From: Siminovitchia sp047228825
Lineage (GTDB): Bacteria > Bacillota > Bacilli > Bacillales > Bacillaceae_C
Assembly (NCBI RefSeq): GCF_047228825.1
Contig: NZ_JBFEGN010000004.1
Coordinates: forward strand, 45,347 to 109,346
DNA: 64,000 nucleotides
Reading direction: 5' to 3'
The notes under the pieces were generated by a model that had not been told where the DNA came from, did not search any database, and saw only the letters and a program-made list of their open reading frames with translations. Made by a program: the position numbers and the translations under genes. Below are positions 8,898 through 16,408 of the stretch, in pieces; the stretch's first letter is position 1, and each line of letters starts with the position of its first letter.

Positions 8898-9449
8898 ATG
8901 GCTGTTATGCTCAATCAAGACCAATTTGGAATAAAAGCCCAGTCGATCAATGGTCTGGCAGAAAGACTGTCAAACATACCCTGGTACAAAAATGCAGGCA
9001 AGGAAGATAAAAAAGCCGAAGAACTATTTCGACGTTTTATGAGAAATATAAATGTATCCGAATACGAGATCGTATGGATTTCCAAAGAAGAAGCAGCAGA
9101 TACGATCAGCAAGCTTCGCTTTGAGGGGAGTAAGTTATGGGAAGTGCTCAGTGTACTTCCTGATACATTAAAAAAGAAAGTGGATGAATTGGAGCAGAGG
9201 CATTTGCTCGAAACGGCCGTGGATACATTGCCCGAATTTGTATTCCACTTTGCATTTGATGGGGCATTTCAAGTATTTCAAGAAGAAAAGGCCATCAACT
9301 TTTTAACGGGGCACGCCATGTATATTGCGATATTGGCTGCAACGGCTGAAATTGCGGGAGAAGCGGAGCTATTCGCGCCATTGCTTGACATGCTTGAATC
9401 AGGACATGTTCCGCTTGGACCGGAAGGGAATGTCATATACCTTTTATAA
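8898..9449 (+). CDS. Unrecognised 183-aa protein in gentisate module A
   Basis: Good AAAGGAGG site at about 8 nt from ATG 8898, 30 bp after the monooxygenase, with a terminator behind it, so it is very likely a real gene co-transcribed with the hydroxylase. I do not recognise the family. Sequence features: no signal peptide or membrane segment, mostly predicted alpha-helix, a charged region at residues 30-60, an aromatic cluster (EFVFHFAFDGAFQVF) near 117-131, and a C-terminal Gly/Pro turn ending in NVIYLL. No catalytic motif or metal-binding cysteines seen. A hydroxylase partner or accessory role is only a guess from position. Confidence 0.7.
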   Translation: MAVMLNQDQFGIKAQSINGLAERLSNIPWYKNAGKEDKKAEELFRRFMRNINVSEYEIVWISKEEAADTISKLRFEGSKLWEVLSVLPDTLKKKVDELEQRHLLETAVDTLPEFVFHFAFDGAFQVFQEEKAINFLTGHAMYIAILAATAEIAGEAELFAPLLDMLESGHVPLGPEGNVIYLL

Positions 9450-9452
9450 CAT

Positions 9453-9490
9453 AAAAAAGCTGTTCCGGATGAACATCCGGACAGCTTTTT
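9453..9490. terminator. Bidirectional terminator
   Basis: AAAAAGCTGTTCCGGATG pairs with CATCCGGACAGCTTTTT across a 2-nt loop, with A and T runs on both sides. It separates the convergent 183-aa gene and PaaK-type ligase. Confidence 0.85.
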
Positions 9491-9502
9491 CCACACTTAC
9501 AT

Positions 9503-10789
9503 TTACATTGTCACTTTGTTGTTCCGTTCATCCACCACGCGTCTTGCTTTCATGGAAAAGCGGGGCAACGAACCAGCTTCGACGATCTCCGTTTCGATAC
9601 GAAGTCCAATCCGTTCGCGCAGCTGGGTGGAAAGTTTCTTTTCGGCACGGGCATCTGTTGTTTCGATTTGTACTTTGATTTGATCCATGTCCCCGCTTGT
9701 ATAATACACAATGCGGAATTCTTTAATTTCGGAATATTCCCGGACGATGGCTTCGATGGAGGATGGATAAATGTTGATGCCGCGAATGACTACCATATCA
9801 TCGGCACGGCCGATAATACCGCCCGGCAGGAATCGAAAATGATTTCCGCACGGGCATTTTTCCCGGTGGTTGATGACGATATCCCCTGTTCTGTATCTGA
9901 CGAGCGGATATCCGTAACGGCCCAGGTTCGTCAATACGAGTTCACCTTTTTCACCGTGCTTGGCAGGTTCATGTGTATCCGTATTGATAATTTCGGCAAT
10001 AAACTGCGCTTCATTCACGTGAATACCGTTTTGTTCCCGGCATGAATAACCGTAAGCGCCCATTTCTGTCATGCCCACATGGTCGTAAAGTTTTGCTCCC
10101 CATGCGGTTTCGATTTGCCGGCGGATGGATGGTACGGATCCGCCCGGTTCTCCGGCGGTAATGATTTTTTTTATTGATGAATTTGGAAGATCCAGGTTCA
10201 TTTCTTCGGCAACTTCGGCTAAATGAAGGGCGTAGCTGGGCGTGCACAGCAATGCCGTCGCGTTGTTTTCCATCATCGTGGCCAATCTTTCTTTCGATGT
10301 TTGGCTTCCGGCCGCAATGACAAAGGCGCCGATTTTTTTCGCAGCTTCAAAACCGCCCCAAAAGCCGATAAAGGGACCGAAAGAGAAGGCCAGGAAAACG
10401 GTGTCATTTTGATTGACGCCGCTTGAACGGAACACTTCTTCCCAACATGTTTCCCACCATTCCCAGCTTTCTTTTGTGTCGAGCACTTTAAGCGGCTTGC
10501 CGGAAGTACCGGATGTTTGGTGGTACCGTGAATAGCTCTTCAAAGGATATGTGTGGTTTTTCCCATAAGGAGGGAATTGCTTTTGGTCATCTACCAGTTC
10601 TTGCTTGGTCGTAAAAGGAAGCCGCGACATTTCTTCCCGAGACAGAAGCGGCAATGTGATTCCGGCTAATTTGTTTCGGTAAAATTCATTTTCCTGTAAA
10701 AGAAAAACGAGCATTTGATTCAGCTTGTGCAATTGATAGTTTTCAAGGGATGTATGAAATTCGTAGACAGGATAACCAGTGCTGGACAT
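9503..10789 (-). CDS. Phenylacetate-CoA ligase family (PaaK-type) aryl-CoA ligase
   Basis: A 428-residue ligase of the PaaK branch. It shows YHQTSGTSGKPLKV (P-loop) near residue 90, DHVGMTEMGAYGYSC, the YRTGDIV segment, the cysteine pair in KCPCGNHFRF and a C-terminal GRADDMVVIRGINIYPSSIE. It forms aryl-CoA from the acid, ATP and CoA. This is the second CoA ligase of module A, transcribed away from the MFS gene at 10933 with which it shares an intergenic AGTTC-N8-GGAAC site. Possible substrates are phenylacetate-like, benzoate-like or salicylate-like acids. Confidence 0.85.
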   Translation of the reverse strand: MSSTGYPVYEFHTSLENYQLHKLNQMLVFLLQENEFYRNKLAGITLPLLSREEMSRLPFTTKQELVDDQKQFPPYGKNHTYPLKSYSRYHQTSGTSGKPLKVLDTKESWEWWETCWEEVFRSSGVNQNDTVFLAFSFGPFIGFWGGFEAAKKIGAFVIAAGSQTSKERLATMMENNATALLCTPSYALHLAEVAEEMNLDLPNSSIKKIITAGEPGGSVPSIRRQIETAWGAKLYDHVGMTEMGAYGYSCREQNGIHVNEAQFIAEIINTDTHEPAKHGEKGELVLTNLGRYGYPLVRYRTGDIVINHREKCPCGNHFRFLPGGIIGRADDMVVIRGINIYPSSIEAIVREYSEIKEFRIVYYTSGDMDQIKVQIETTDARAEKKLSTQLRERIGLRIETEIVEAGSLPRFSMKARRVVDERNNKVTM

Positions 10790-10839
10790 GAAAATTTTCT
10801 CCTTTCTGAAATAGCCGTTATTAAGTTTATGTTATTGCG

Positions 10840-10853
10840 GGAAAGCGCTTTTA
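10840..10853. promoter_or_regulatory. Candidate cre (CcpA) site
   Basis: GGAAAGCGCTTTTA differs from the strong palindromic cre TGAAAGCGCTTTCA at two outer positions. It lies in the divergent region between the PaaK-type ligase and the MFS gene, consistent with carbon catabolite repression. Confidence 0.55.
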
Positions 10854-10863
10854 AAAACCATAC

Positions 10864-10881
10864 AGTTCTTCTATATGGAAC
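10864..10881. promoter_or_regulatory. Candidate IclR operator, AGTTC-N8-GGAAC (second copy)
   Basis: AGTTC at 10864-10868 and GGAAC at 10877-10881, same arms and spacing as at 7546-7563, in the ligase/MFS divergent region. Confidence 0.5.
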
Positions 10882-10932
10882 TTTTGCAAAAATTCATCAC
10901 TTCAAAATATAAATCGGGAGGGGGAATTCTCT

Positions 10933-12117
10933 TTGAAAAAAGAAGCGTTATGGACGAGGAGCTTTATTTTTGTTTCGGTCGCAAACCTTTTTCTTTTTAT
11001 TACCTATTATGGATTACTTGTAACGCTGCCTTCGGCCACAATTAAGTATTACGGTGCAACCGGTACTGCGGCAGGCTTGGTAAACGCGGTTTTTCTGGGG
11101 GCGGCTATCGTGATCAGGCCATTTTTGGGTCCGTGGATTGAAAGGTTTGGCCAAAAATTTATTCTTATCCTCTCGTTAACCATGTTTGCAGCTTGCTCTT
11201 TTGCATACAGTTTTTTGCATTCAGTGGAATCCTTGCTTGTTTTACGATTTATTCATGGGATTGGTTTCGGGATGGCCACCACGATTACGGGGACGATTAT
11301 AGCGGATGTAGTGCCGGAAACGAGAAAAGGCGAGGGCATGGGTTACTTTGTCATGTCAAACAACCTGGCCATTGTTGCCGGGCCATTTATTGGGCTGACG
11401 ATTTTCCGGGAACTGGATATTAACGCCCTATTTTGGACAGGCGCATTTTTTTCTTTTGCGGCATTCATGCTGGGCGTAGGAACAAAATTGGCGAAAGAGG
11501 GGACCTTTATCCCCGGGGAGAAGAAACAGGCGGTATTCGAAAGGCGGGCCATTCCCATTTCCATTACAAGTGCCTATTTTGCCCTTGCTTATTCGACCGT
11601 TTTGTCTTTCATGGCGGTTTTTGCTGCTGAAAGGGGATTGGCGGTTGAATCGAGTTTCTTTTTTGCTGTTTATGCCTTTGTTCTTATTTTGTCCCGCCCG
11701 TTTACAGGGAGATGGTATGATCAATACGGTGCAAACTGGATCATCTTTCCGGCCATCGTGTTATTCGGCATGGGCATGTTTTGTTTGGGGATGTCGCACG
11801 GGGCTGCCTTGTTTTTCATTGCCGCGGGATTGATTGGTGTTGGATGGGGAACACTTTTTTCCAGCTTTCAAACGGTGGCGATCCAAAGCGTCGATCCGAA
11901 GCGCCGATCGGTGGCAACTGCCACTTTTTTATCCGTTTTCGACATCGGCATTGGCGGAGGCTCAATCATAGCCGGGGCGTTGGCAGGGACGATGGAACTG
12001 GGAACCATTTATATCGTCAGTTCCATCTATATTTTCACGGGACTGTCTGTTTATTATTGGGCCCAAAAGAAAAGTGTCCCGATGACCGGGAGAATCACCC
12101 GGCGAAAAAACGCTTAG
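10933..12117 (+). CDS. MFS transporter
   Basis: A 394-residue protein with about 12 hydrophobic segments. It has the loop 2-3 signature FLGPWIERFGQKFIL and the usual Gly-rich helices (GIGFGMATTITGTI). It starts at TTG 10933 behind GGGAGGGGG. It resembles the Bacillus drug/metabolite permeases of the same branch as the protein at 55098. Divergent from the PaaK-type ligase and sharing its operator, it probably imports the aromatic acid that the ligase activates. Its stop overlaps the convergent IclR stop by 4 bp. Confidence 0.85.
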   Translation: MKKEALWTRSFIFVSVANLFLFITYYGLLVTLPSATIKYYGATGTAAGLVNAVFLGAAIVIRPFLGPWIERFGQKFILILSLTMFAACSFAYSFLHSVESLLVLRFIHGIGFGMATTITGTIIADVVPETRKGEGMGYFVMSNNLAIVAGPFIGLTIFRELDINALFWTGAFFSFAAFMLGVGTKLAKEGTFIPGEKKQAVFERRAIPISITSAYFALAYSTVLSFMAVFAAERGLAVESSFFFAVYAFVLILSRPFTGRWYDQYGANWIIFPAIVLFGMGMFCLGMSHGAALFFIAAGLIGVGWGTLFSSFQTVAIQSVDPKRRSVATATFLSVFDIGIGGGSIIAGALAGTMELGTIYIVSSIYIFTGLSVYYWAQKKSVPMTGRITRRKNA

Positions 12118-12881
12118 CTCTTTTTTTGCCAGCCAAAGCATTCTGAAAGTTCGAAGGCCTGTTCAATAACGAAAGAGCTCATGTCACTTTCATGTGAGCT
12201 GGGAATGAGCTGGGTGAACCCAACAATCGTAATGCAGCCGATCATATCATCTTTATAGTCAAGTACCGGAACACTGAAAGAGGAAACATGCCTTACGAGC
12301 GGCTCTGCCGCATATGAAAAATAATGTTTTTGAATGTTTGGCAATTCCACTTCCAGCTTTTGTTTTGCCTCATTTTGTAAATGTTGAAATCCTTGCTGTT
12401 TCCATTCCTTTATATCGACCTCCTCTTTAAAGGCCAGATAAGCTTTTCCGGCCGATGAAAGAACAGGGAGGCGTGTACCAATTTGCGCACCAATATTCAG
12501 GCCCGGCTGGCTGTTCCAAATGTTTGCGATGACAGGGCCGTCATGCGTCCATACGGACAGTAATGCGGTAAGCTCCAGCTCCCGGCTGATCTTTTTCAAA
12601 TACGGAGTTGCCTTGTGAATCAAGTCAACACTTCCGATGGCTGCATTTCCAAATTCGATTAATTTACTTCCAAGTTGGTATGTACCCTGGCCTTTGTCCC
12701 GGTGCAGCAAACCTGTAATCGTTAAAGTATTTAAGTATTTATGCAAATTGCTTTTTGTGATTCCTGTAAGCTCCTGGATCTCGGAAAACTTCAGGGGGCG
12801 GTCTTCGCTGACAAATAATTCAAGTATGCCAATCCCTGTTTGCAATGATTGTATAACAGGGAGTGTTTTGTTTTTGTCCAT
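12114..12881 (-). CDS. IclR-family transcriptional regulator (2)
   Basis: A 255-residue regulator with winged helix KFSEIQELTGITKSNLHKYL and the C-terminal effector domain (GAQIGTRLPVLSSAGKAYLAF; SFSVPVLDYKDDMIGCITIVGF). It is very similar in layout to the IclR proteins at 6676 and 19363, so the three are probably recent paralogues. The start codon at 12881 follows AGGAG; an upstream in-frame ATG at 12917 lacks a good site. Divergent from gentisate module B (13038), which it probably controls. Confidence 0.85.
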   Translation of the reverse strand: MDKNKTLPVIQSLQTGIGILELFVSEDRPLKFSEIQELTGITKSNLHKYLNTLTITGLLHRDKGQGTYQLGSKLIEFGNAAIGSVDLIHKATPYLKKISRELELTALLSVWTHDGPVIANIWNSQPGLNIGAQIGTRLPVLSSAGKAYLAFKEEVDIKEWKQQGFQHLQNEAKQKLEVELPNIQKHYFSYAAEPLVRHVSSFSVPVLDYKDDMIGCITIVGFTQLIPSSHESDMSSFVIEQAFELSECFGWQKKS

Positions 12882-12908
12882 CCCAAAAACACTCCTTTTA
12901 ACTTTTGG

Positions 12909-12926
12909 AATTATCATGTCATAATT
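12909..12926. promoter_or_regulatory. Palindrome in IclR(2)/module B intergenic region
   Basis: AATTAT-CATGTC-ATAATT is a perfect 6-bp inverted repeat just upstream of the IclR start; a possible autoregulatory operator. Confidence 0.35.
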
Positions 12927-12958
12927 TTATTCATCTGTCCAATTGTTATATTTCCATA

Positions 12959-12987
12959 TTGACAACTGAAAGCGGATACGATACATT
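12959..12987 (+). promoter_or_regulatory. Promoter of gentisate module B with embedded cre-like site
   Basis: TTGACA at 12959-12964, 17-bp spacer, TACATT at 12982-12987. The spacer contains TGAAAGCGGATACG (12967-12980), which matches the 5' half of the cre consensus fully and the 3' half partly. Confidence 0.55.
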
Positions 12988-13037
12988 TTAACTATGAGAA
13001 CAATGTTACCTATAAGTGAATTTGAGGAGAGGATAAA

Positions 13038-13970
13038 ATGAAGCTAGTAACTTTTACTCAAAACGGTTTTACAAGAATAGGCGCTATTGAAGGAGAACAA
13101 GTCATTGATCTGAATGCAGCTTTTAAAGCAAAATTGGAAGCAGAAGGAAAAATCCGGGCGGAAAAAATTGCTGAAGCGTATATTCCGGCAGATATGGAAG
13201 GATTCCTGCAAGGGGGAAAAGAAAGCCTTGCACTTGCAAAAGAAGCTGTTCAATATGCTTTGAATCACGAAAGTGCCGTTCAGCTTGTTTTCGGGAAAGT
13301 GGATGTAAAAATTGGCGCCCCTGTAACCAATCCCGGAAAAATGATCTGTGTTGGACATAACTACCGCGAGCATATCCTTGAAATGGGAAGGGAACTGCCG
13401 ACACATCCGGTTGTTTTCGCGAAATTTGCCAATACGATTGTGGGACCGGAAGATGACATTCCATTTTATCCAATCTCCGAACAGCTTGACTATGAAGCAG
13501 AATTTGCATTTGTTGTGGGAAAGCGGGCCAAAAATGTGTCGCAGGAAGATGCATTGGATTACGTCGCAGGCTATACGATTGTCAATGATGTTACATACCG
13601 CGACATTCAGCGCAGGACAATTGAATGGCTGCAAGGAAAAGCGGTAGACGGTTCTGCGCCTATGGGTCCGTGGCTCGTTACATCCGATGAGTTGACAGAT
13701 CCGTCCGGGCTTGAAATTTCCTTGTCTGTAAACGGGGAAGAAAGACAACGCTCGAACACTTCGAATCTCGTATTTACGGTCCAGCGTCTCGTTGAGTTTT
13801 TATCTGAATTGATGACACTTGAACCGGGAGATGTTATTTTGACCGGAACACCGGGAGGCGTAGGTGTAGCAAGGGAACCGCAAGCATTCCTGAAAGATGG
13901 GGATGTCGTGCGCATAGAAGTCGACAAAGTGGGTGTTCTTGAGAACAAAGTAAAAAGAGTGGAGGGGTGA
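13038..13970 (+). CDS. FAH-family fumarylpyruvate hydrolase candidate (module B)
   Basis: A 310-residue fumarylacetoacetate-hydrolase family protein with an N-terminal extension domain and a catalytic domain. ICVGHNYREHILEMG, the metal-ligand motif DYEAEFAFVVG, NDVTYRDIQ and PGDVILTGTPGGVG are visible. In an operon with a maleylpyruvate isomerase candidate and gentisate dioxygenase, the natural role is cleavage of fumarylpyruvate to fumarate and pyruvate. GAGGAGAGG site before ATG 13038. It is not a close copy of the module A hydrolase, so the two may differ in stereoisomer preference. Confidence 0.87.
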   Translation: MKLVTFTQNGFTRIGAIEGEQVIDLNAAFKAKLEAEGKIRAEKIAEAYIPADMEGFLQGGKESLALAKEAVQYALNHESAVQLVFGKVDVKIGAPVTNPGKMICVGHNYREHILEMGRELPTHPVVFAKFANTIVGPEDDIPFYPISEQLDYEAEFAFVVGKRAKNVSQEDALDYVAGYTIVNDVTYRDIQRRTIEWLQGKAVDGSAPMGPWLVTSDELTDPSGLEISLSVNGEERQRSNTSNLVFTVQRLVEFLSELMTLEPGDVILTGTPGGVGVAREPQAFLKDGDVVRIEVDKVGVLENKVKRVEG

Positions 13971-13975
13971 TTTCT

Positions 13976-14470
13976 ATGGCAGGAGAAATTCAACAGCAAG
14001 CCATTCGTGATGTGAAAGCTGCAATCGACGAGATGGTGAACACGGTAAAAGACCTTCCTGAAGATACAATCCGCTGGAAGCCGTCAGCCGAAGAATGGTC
14101 GATCATGCAAGTGATTGCCCACGTAGCCGAAGCGATTCCTTTCTGGTTGGGTGAAATTCGCCAAATCATGCAAAGCCCCAAAGACGTATGGGGAAGGGAC
14201 CATACGAATAAAATTCGTTTAGCAGCTGTAGATGAATCGACAGTAGATAAACTGGCAGTTGAAAAAGTACTCAACGATCTAAAACAGATTCCGGCTCAAA
14301 CAGAGGAAACATTGAGCAAGCTGACAGATGAGCAGCTTCAGACTGTCGCGCCAAGCCGGAATCCGAACTTTGATGGAAAACCTGTCCAGTTCATTATTGA
14401 CAAACTCATTGTCGGGCATATTCAAGGGCATAATGGACAGATTCAACGCAATTTGTCCAAGTTAAAATAA
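13976..14470 (+). CDS. DinB-fold protein, thiol-dependent maleylpyruvate isomerase candidate
   Basis: A 164-residue four-helix-bundle protein of the DinB/YfiT superfamily. Putative metal ligands are His 49 (VIAHVAEA) and the C-terminal HxxxH at His 148 and 152 (GHIQGH). ATG 13976 was chosen because GGAGGGG ends 8 nt earlier. The gene sits exactly between fumarylpyruvate hydrolase and gentisate dioxygenase, where maleylpyruvate isomerase is expected. In actinobacteria that enzyme is a mycothiol-dependent DinB-fold protein; Firmicutes make bacillithiol, so a bacillithiol-dependent isomerase is the natural inference. It could instead be a generic bacillithiol transferase. Confidence 0.8.
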   Translation: MAGEIQQQAIRDVKAAIDEMVNTVKDLPEDTIRWKPSAEEWSIMQVIAHVAEAIPFWLGEIRQIMQSPKDVWGRDHTNKIRLAAVDESTVDKLAVEKVLNDLKQIPAQTEETLSKLTDEQLQTVAPSRNPNFDGKPVQFIIDKLIVGHIQGHNGQIQRNLSKLK

Positions 14471-14485
14471 AAGGGGAGAATCACA

Positions 14486-15598
14486 ATGGCTGAAAAAAAT
14501 TCTTTTTTTGAAAGCACTTTGGTCCAGGATTTTAACAAAGATATTGAACAGTATCATCTTGGTCCGCTATGGAATGCAATCCCTGATTTAATGAAGCACA
14601 CTCCCGAGCCGCATGCACAGGCATATCTTTGGAAATACGGCCTGCTGCGCAAAAAGTTGATGGAAGCAACAGAGATCTTTACTCCGGACCGGGGCGGGGA
14701 ACGGCGCGCCATCTACCTGCAAAACCCCGGTTTGAATTACCGCAAACCGTGGGGGTGGGCATCTACGACGCAAACCTTATATGCGGCTGTTCAATTAATT
14801 TTGCCTGGTGAAGAAGCACCGTCCCATCGTCATGTTCAAAATGCGTTACGGTTTGTCATGGAAGGGGAAGGAGCATACTCCATCGTCCAAGGCGAACGGA
14901 TTTTCATGAAACGCGGTGACTTTTTAACAACGCCAAACGGACTTTGGCACGGCCACGGACATCCTGGAGACAAACCAATGATTTGGATGGACTGCCTGGA
15001 TATCCCAACGATCTACTATCTCGGCGGAACATTCTTTGAGCCATATCCGGATAAATTGGAGAAATCTTCTTTGCCGGATAACTACTCAGCGCAACGCTAC
15101 GAAGGCGGAATGGTTCGTCCAATCAGTGACCGCTATGAGAAAAAAGCGCCGCTTGGCAAGTTTAAATGGAAACAAACTGAAGCTGCTATTCAAGGCTTGA
15201 GCCGATTTGAGCCGGATCCATTTGACGGATATGCAGTCGAGTTTATCAATCCCTCCAACGGTAAAACAGCTTGCCCGACCATTGCTGCCTGGATGCAAAA
15301 GCTGCCGAAAGGATTCCAATCAAAGGCCCACCGCCATACACATGCGTCCATTTATCATGTGCACGAAGGTTCCGGTTACACGGTCATTAACGGCGTCCGC
15401 TTTGACTGGGAAAAAGGCGACTACTTTGTCGTTCCAAACTGGGCTTGGCATGAGCACGTTGCAGAAGAAGACACGTACCTCTTCCAAACAAACGACTTGC
15501 CAATCCTCGAAAAATTTGGCCTCGAAAGAAAGCAGGAGCTTGATACGAACAACGGCCATCAAGAAGTCAAATCGGAATTTAAGCCTGTCATCGTTTAA
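14486..15598 (+). CDS. Gentisate 1,2-dioxygenase (copy B)
   Basis: A 370-residue bicupin collinear with the copy at 2622. The first cupin has SHRHVQNALRF (His 114 and 116) and LWHGHGH; the second has AHRHTHASIYH and AWHEHV. Where copy A has HHHSQS, this copy has HRHVQN, so the active-site surroundings differ. It cleaves gentisate to maleylpyruvate. Third gene of module B, 15 bp after the DinB gene and followed by a terminator. Confidence 0.9.
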   Translation: MAEKNSFFESTLVQDFNKDIEQYHLGPLWNAIPDLMKHTPEPHAQAYLWKYGLLRKKLMEATEIFTPDRGGERRAIYLQNPGLNYRKPWGWASTTQTLYAAVQLILPGEEAPSHRHVQNALRFVMEGEGAYSIVQGERIFMKRGDFLTTPNGLWHGHGHPGDKPMIWMDCLDIPTIYYLGGTFFEPYPDKLEKSSLPDNYSAQRYEGGMVRPISDRYEKKAPLGKFKWKQTEAAIQGLSRFEPDPFDGYAVEFINPSNGKTACPTIAAWMQKLPKGFQSKAHRHTHASIYHVHEGSGYTVINGVRFDWEKGDYFVVPNWAWHEHVAEEDTYLFQTNDLPILEKFGLERKQELDTNNGHQEVKSEFKPVIV

Positions 15599-15635
15599 GA
15601 TTTTATCTCTGCCAACGTTTATATATAACATATTG

Positions 15636-15679
15636 AAATCCATTTCCGAAGCAACATGCTTTGAAAATGGATTTTTTTT
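15636..15679 (+). terminator. Terminator of gentisate module B
   Basis: AAATCCATTT (15636-15645) pairs with AAATGGATTT (15665-15674), followed by a T run to 15679. Confidence 0.75.
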
Positions 15680-15781
15680 ACGGAAATTCCAGTATATATA
15701 ATAGGAAGAAACTCGACTTTTATGTTGAAGATTTGCTGATGTCCGAAAGAGGCTATAACAATAATTTGTAAAAATAATAGG

Positions 15782-16216
15782 TTAAATGATTTGGCGCAGA
15801 TCGGCAATGGCCGCTTCTTGGTCTATGGAGCGGCGTGACAATAAGTCAAGAGTCCGTTCGTGTCTTACTTGGGTTGTTTTTATTTTCTTGACTTCTTCGA
15901 CTGTTTCCATGACGGCTATTTTAATGGCCGGAATTTCGGCCACATCCTCTTTTGTCGCCATCATTTCCTTTATTGAGGAAATATCCTGTTTCATACTTTG
16001 TTGTTCGGTTTCCATGCCAGCCATCTTAGTTTCCATGTTTGCCATTCTTGTTTCCATGCCGCTCATTCTTGTTTCCATGTCATTCATTCTTGTTTCCATG
16101 CCGCTCATTTTTGTTTCCATGTTTGCCATTCTTGTTTCCAGCATGTCAAAGCGGCTGTTCATTTGTGATTTTAAATCTTGGATTTCGGCAAGAATTTGTT
16201 TCATCAGATTTTCCAT
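15782..16216 (-). CDS. Heptad-repeat coiled-coil protein
   Basis: A 144-residue protein dominated by a tandem heptad METRM-x-x / METKM-x-x, about eight units between residues 25 and 75. It corresponds to imperfect 21-bp tandem DNA repeats. Met takes the hydrophobic positions, and a second helical part (QQSMKQDISSIKEMMATKEDV) follows. A GGGGGG-type site precedes the ATG at 16216. No signal peptide or membrane segment. Similar small Bacillus proteins of unknown role contain such repeats. It lies alone between two oppositely oriented catabolic operons and shows no link to them. Confidence 0.75.
   Translation of the reverse strand: MENLMKQILAEIQDLKSQMNSRFDMLETRMANMETKMSGMETRMNDMETRMSGMETRMANMETKMAGMETEQQSMKQDISSIKEMMATKEDVAEIPAIKIAVMETVEEVKKIKTTQVRHERTLDLLSRRSIDQEAAIADLRQII
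16050..16140. repeat. Imperfect 21-bp tandem repeats
   Basis: Units of the form TTGTTTCCATGnnnnnCATTC recur every 21 bases within the coiled-coil gene and encode the METRM heptads. Such arrays can expand or contract. Confidence 0.7.
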
Positions 16217-16361
16217 CGTATCCCCCCTTTTCCTCATTGCGGCTGCGAAATTGCCAGCATTCTTATTACCGCTATTATAGCATCCAAAAGCTTTCTTTTA
16301 CAGACAAGTTTTGACATGTGATAGGGGCTTACATTATGAGGAAAAACTTTTTTTGCATCAA

Positions 16362-16389
16362 AAAAGGACTCTCCAGTATGGGGAGCCCC
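16362..16389 (-). terminator. Terminator of the TRAP operon
   Basis: Read on the minus strand, GGGCTCCCC and GGAGAGTCC form a stem with one mismatch and one G-U pair, followed by a T run. Confidence 0.6.
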
Positions 16390-16408
16390 CTTTCAAGTTT
16401 CTATTACC

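Noticed and set aside
13044..13748. Long 234-codon antisense frame inside the module B hydrolase gene
   Set aside because: No ribosome site or recognisable protein motif; the plus-strand gene is strongly supported by family motifs.
16050..16140. CRISPR array
   Set aside because: The 21-bp repeats are contiguous, in frame and code for a coiled coil; there are no spacers.
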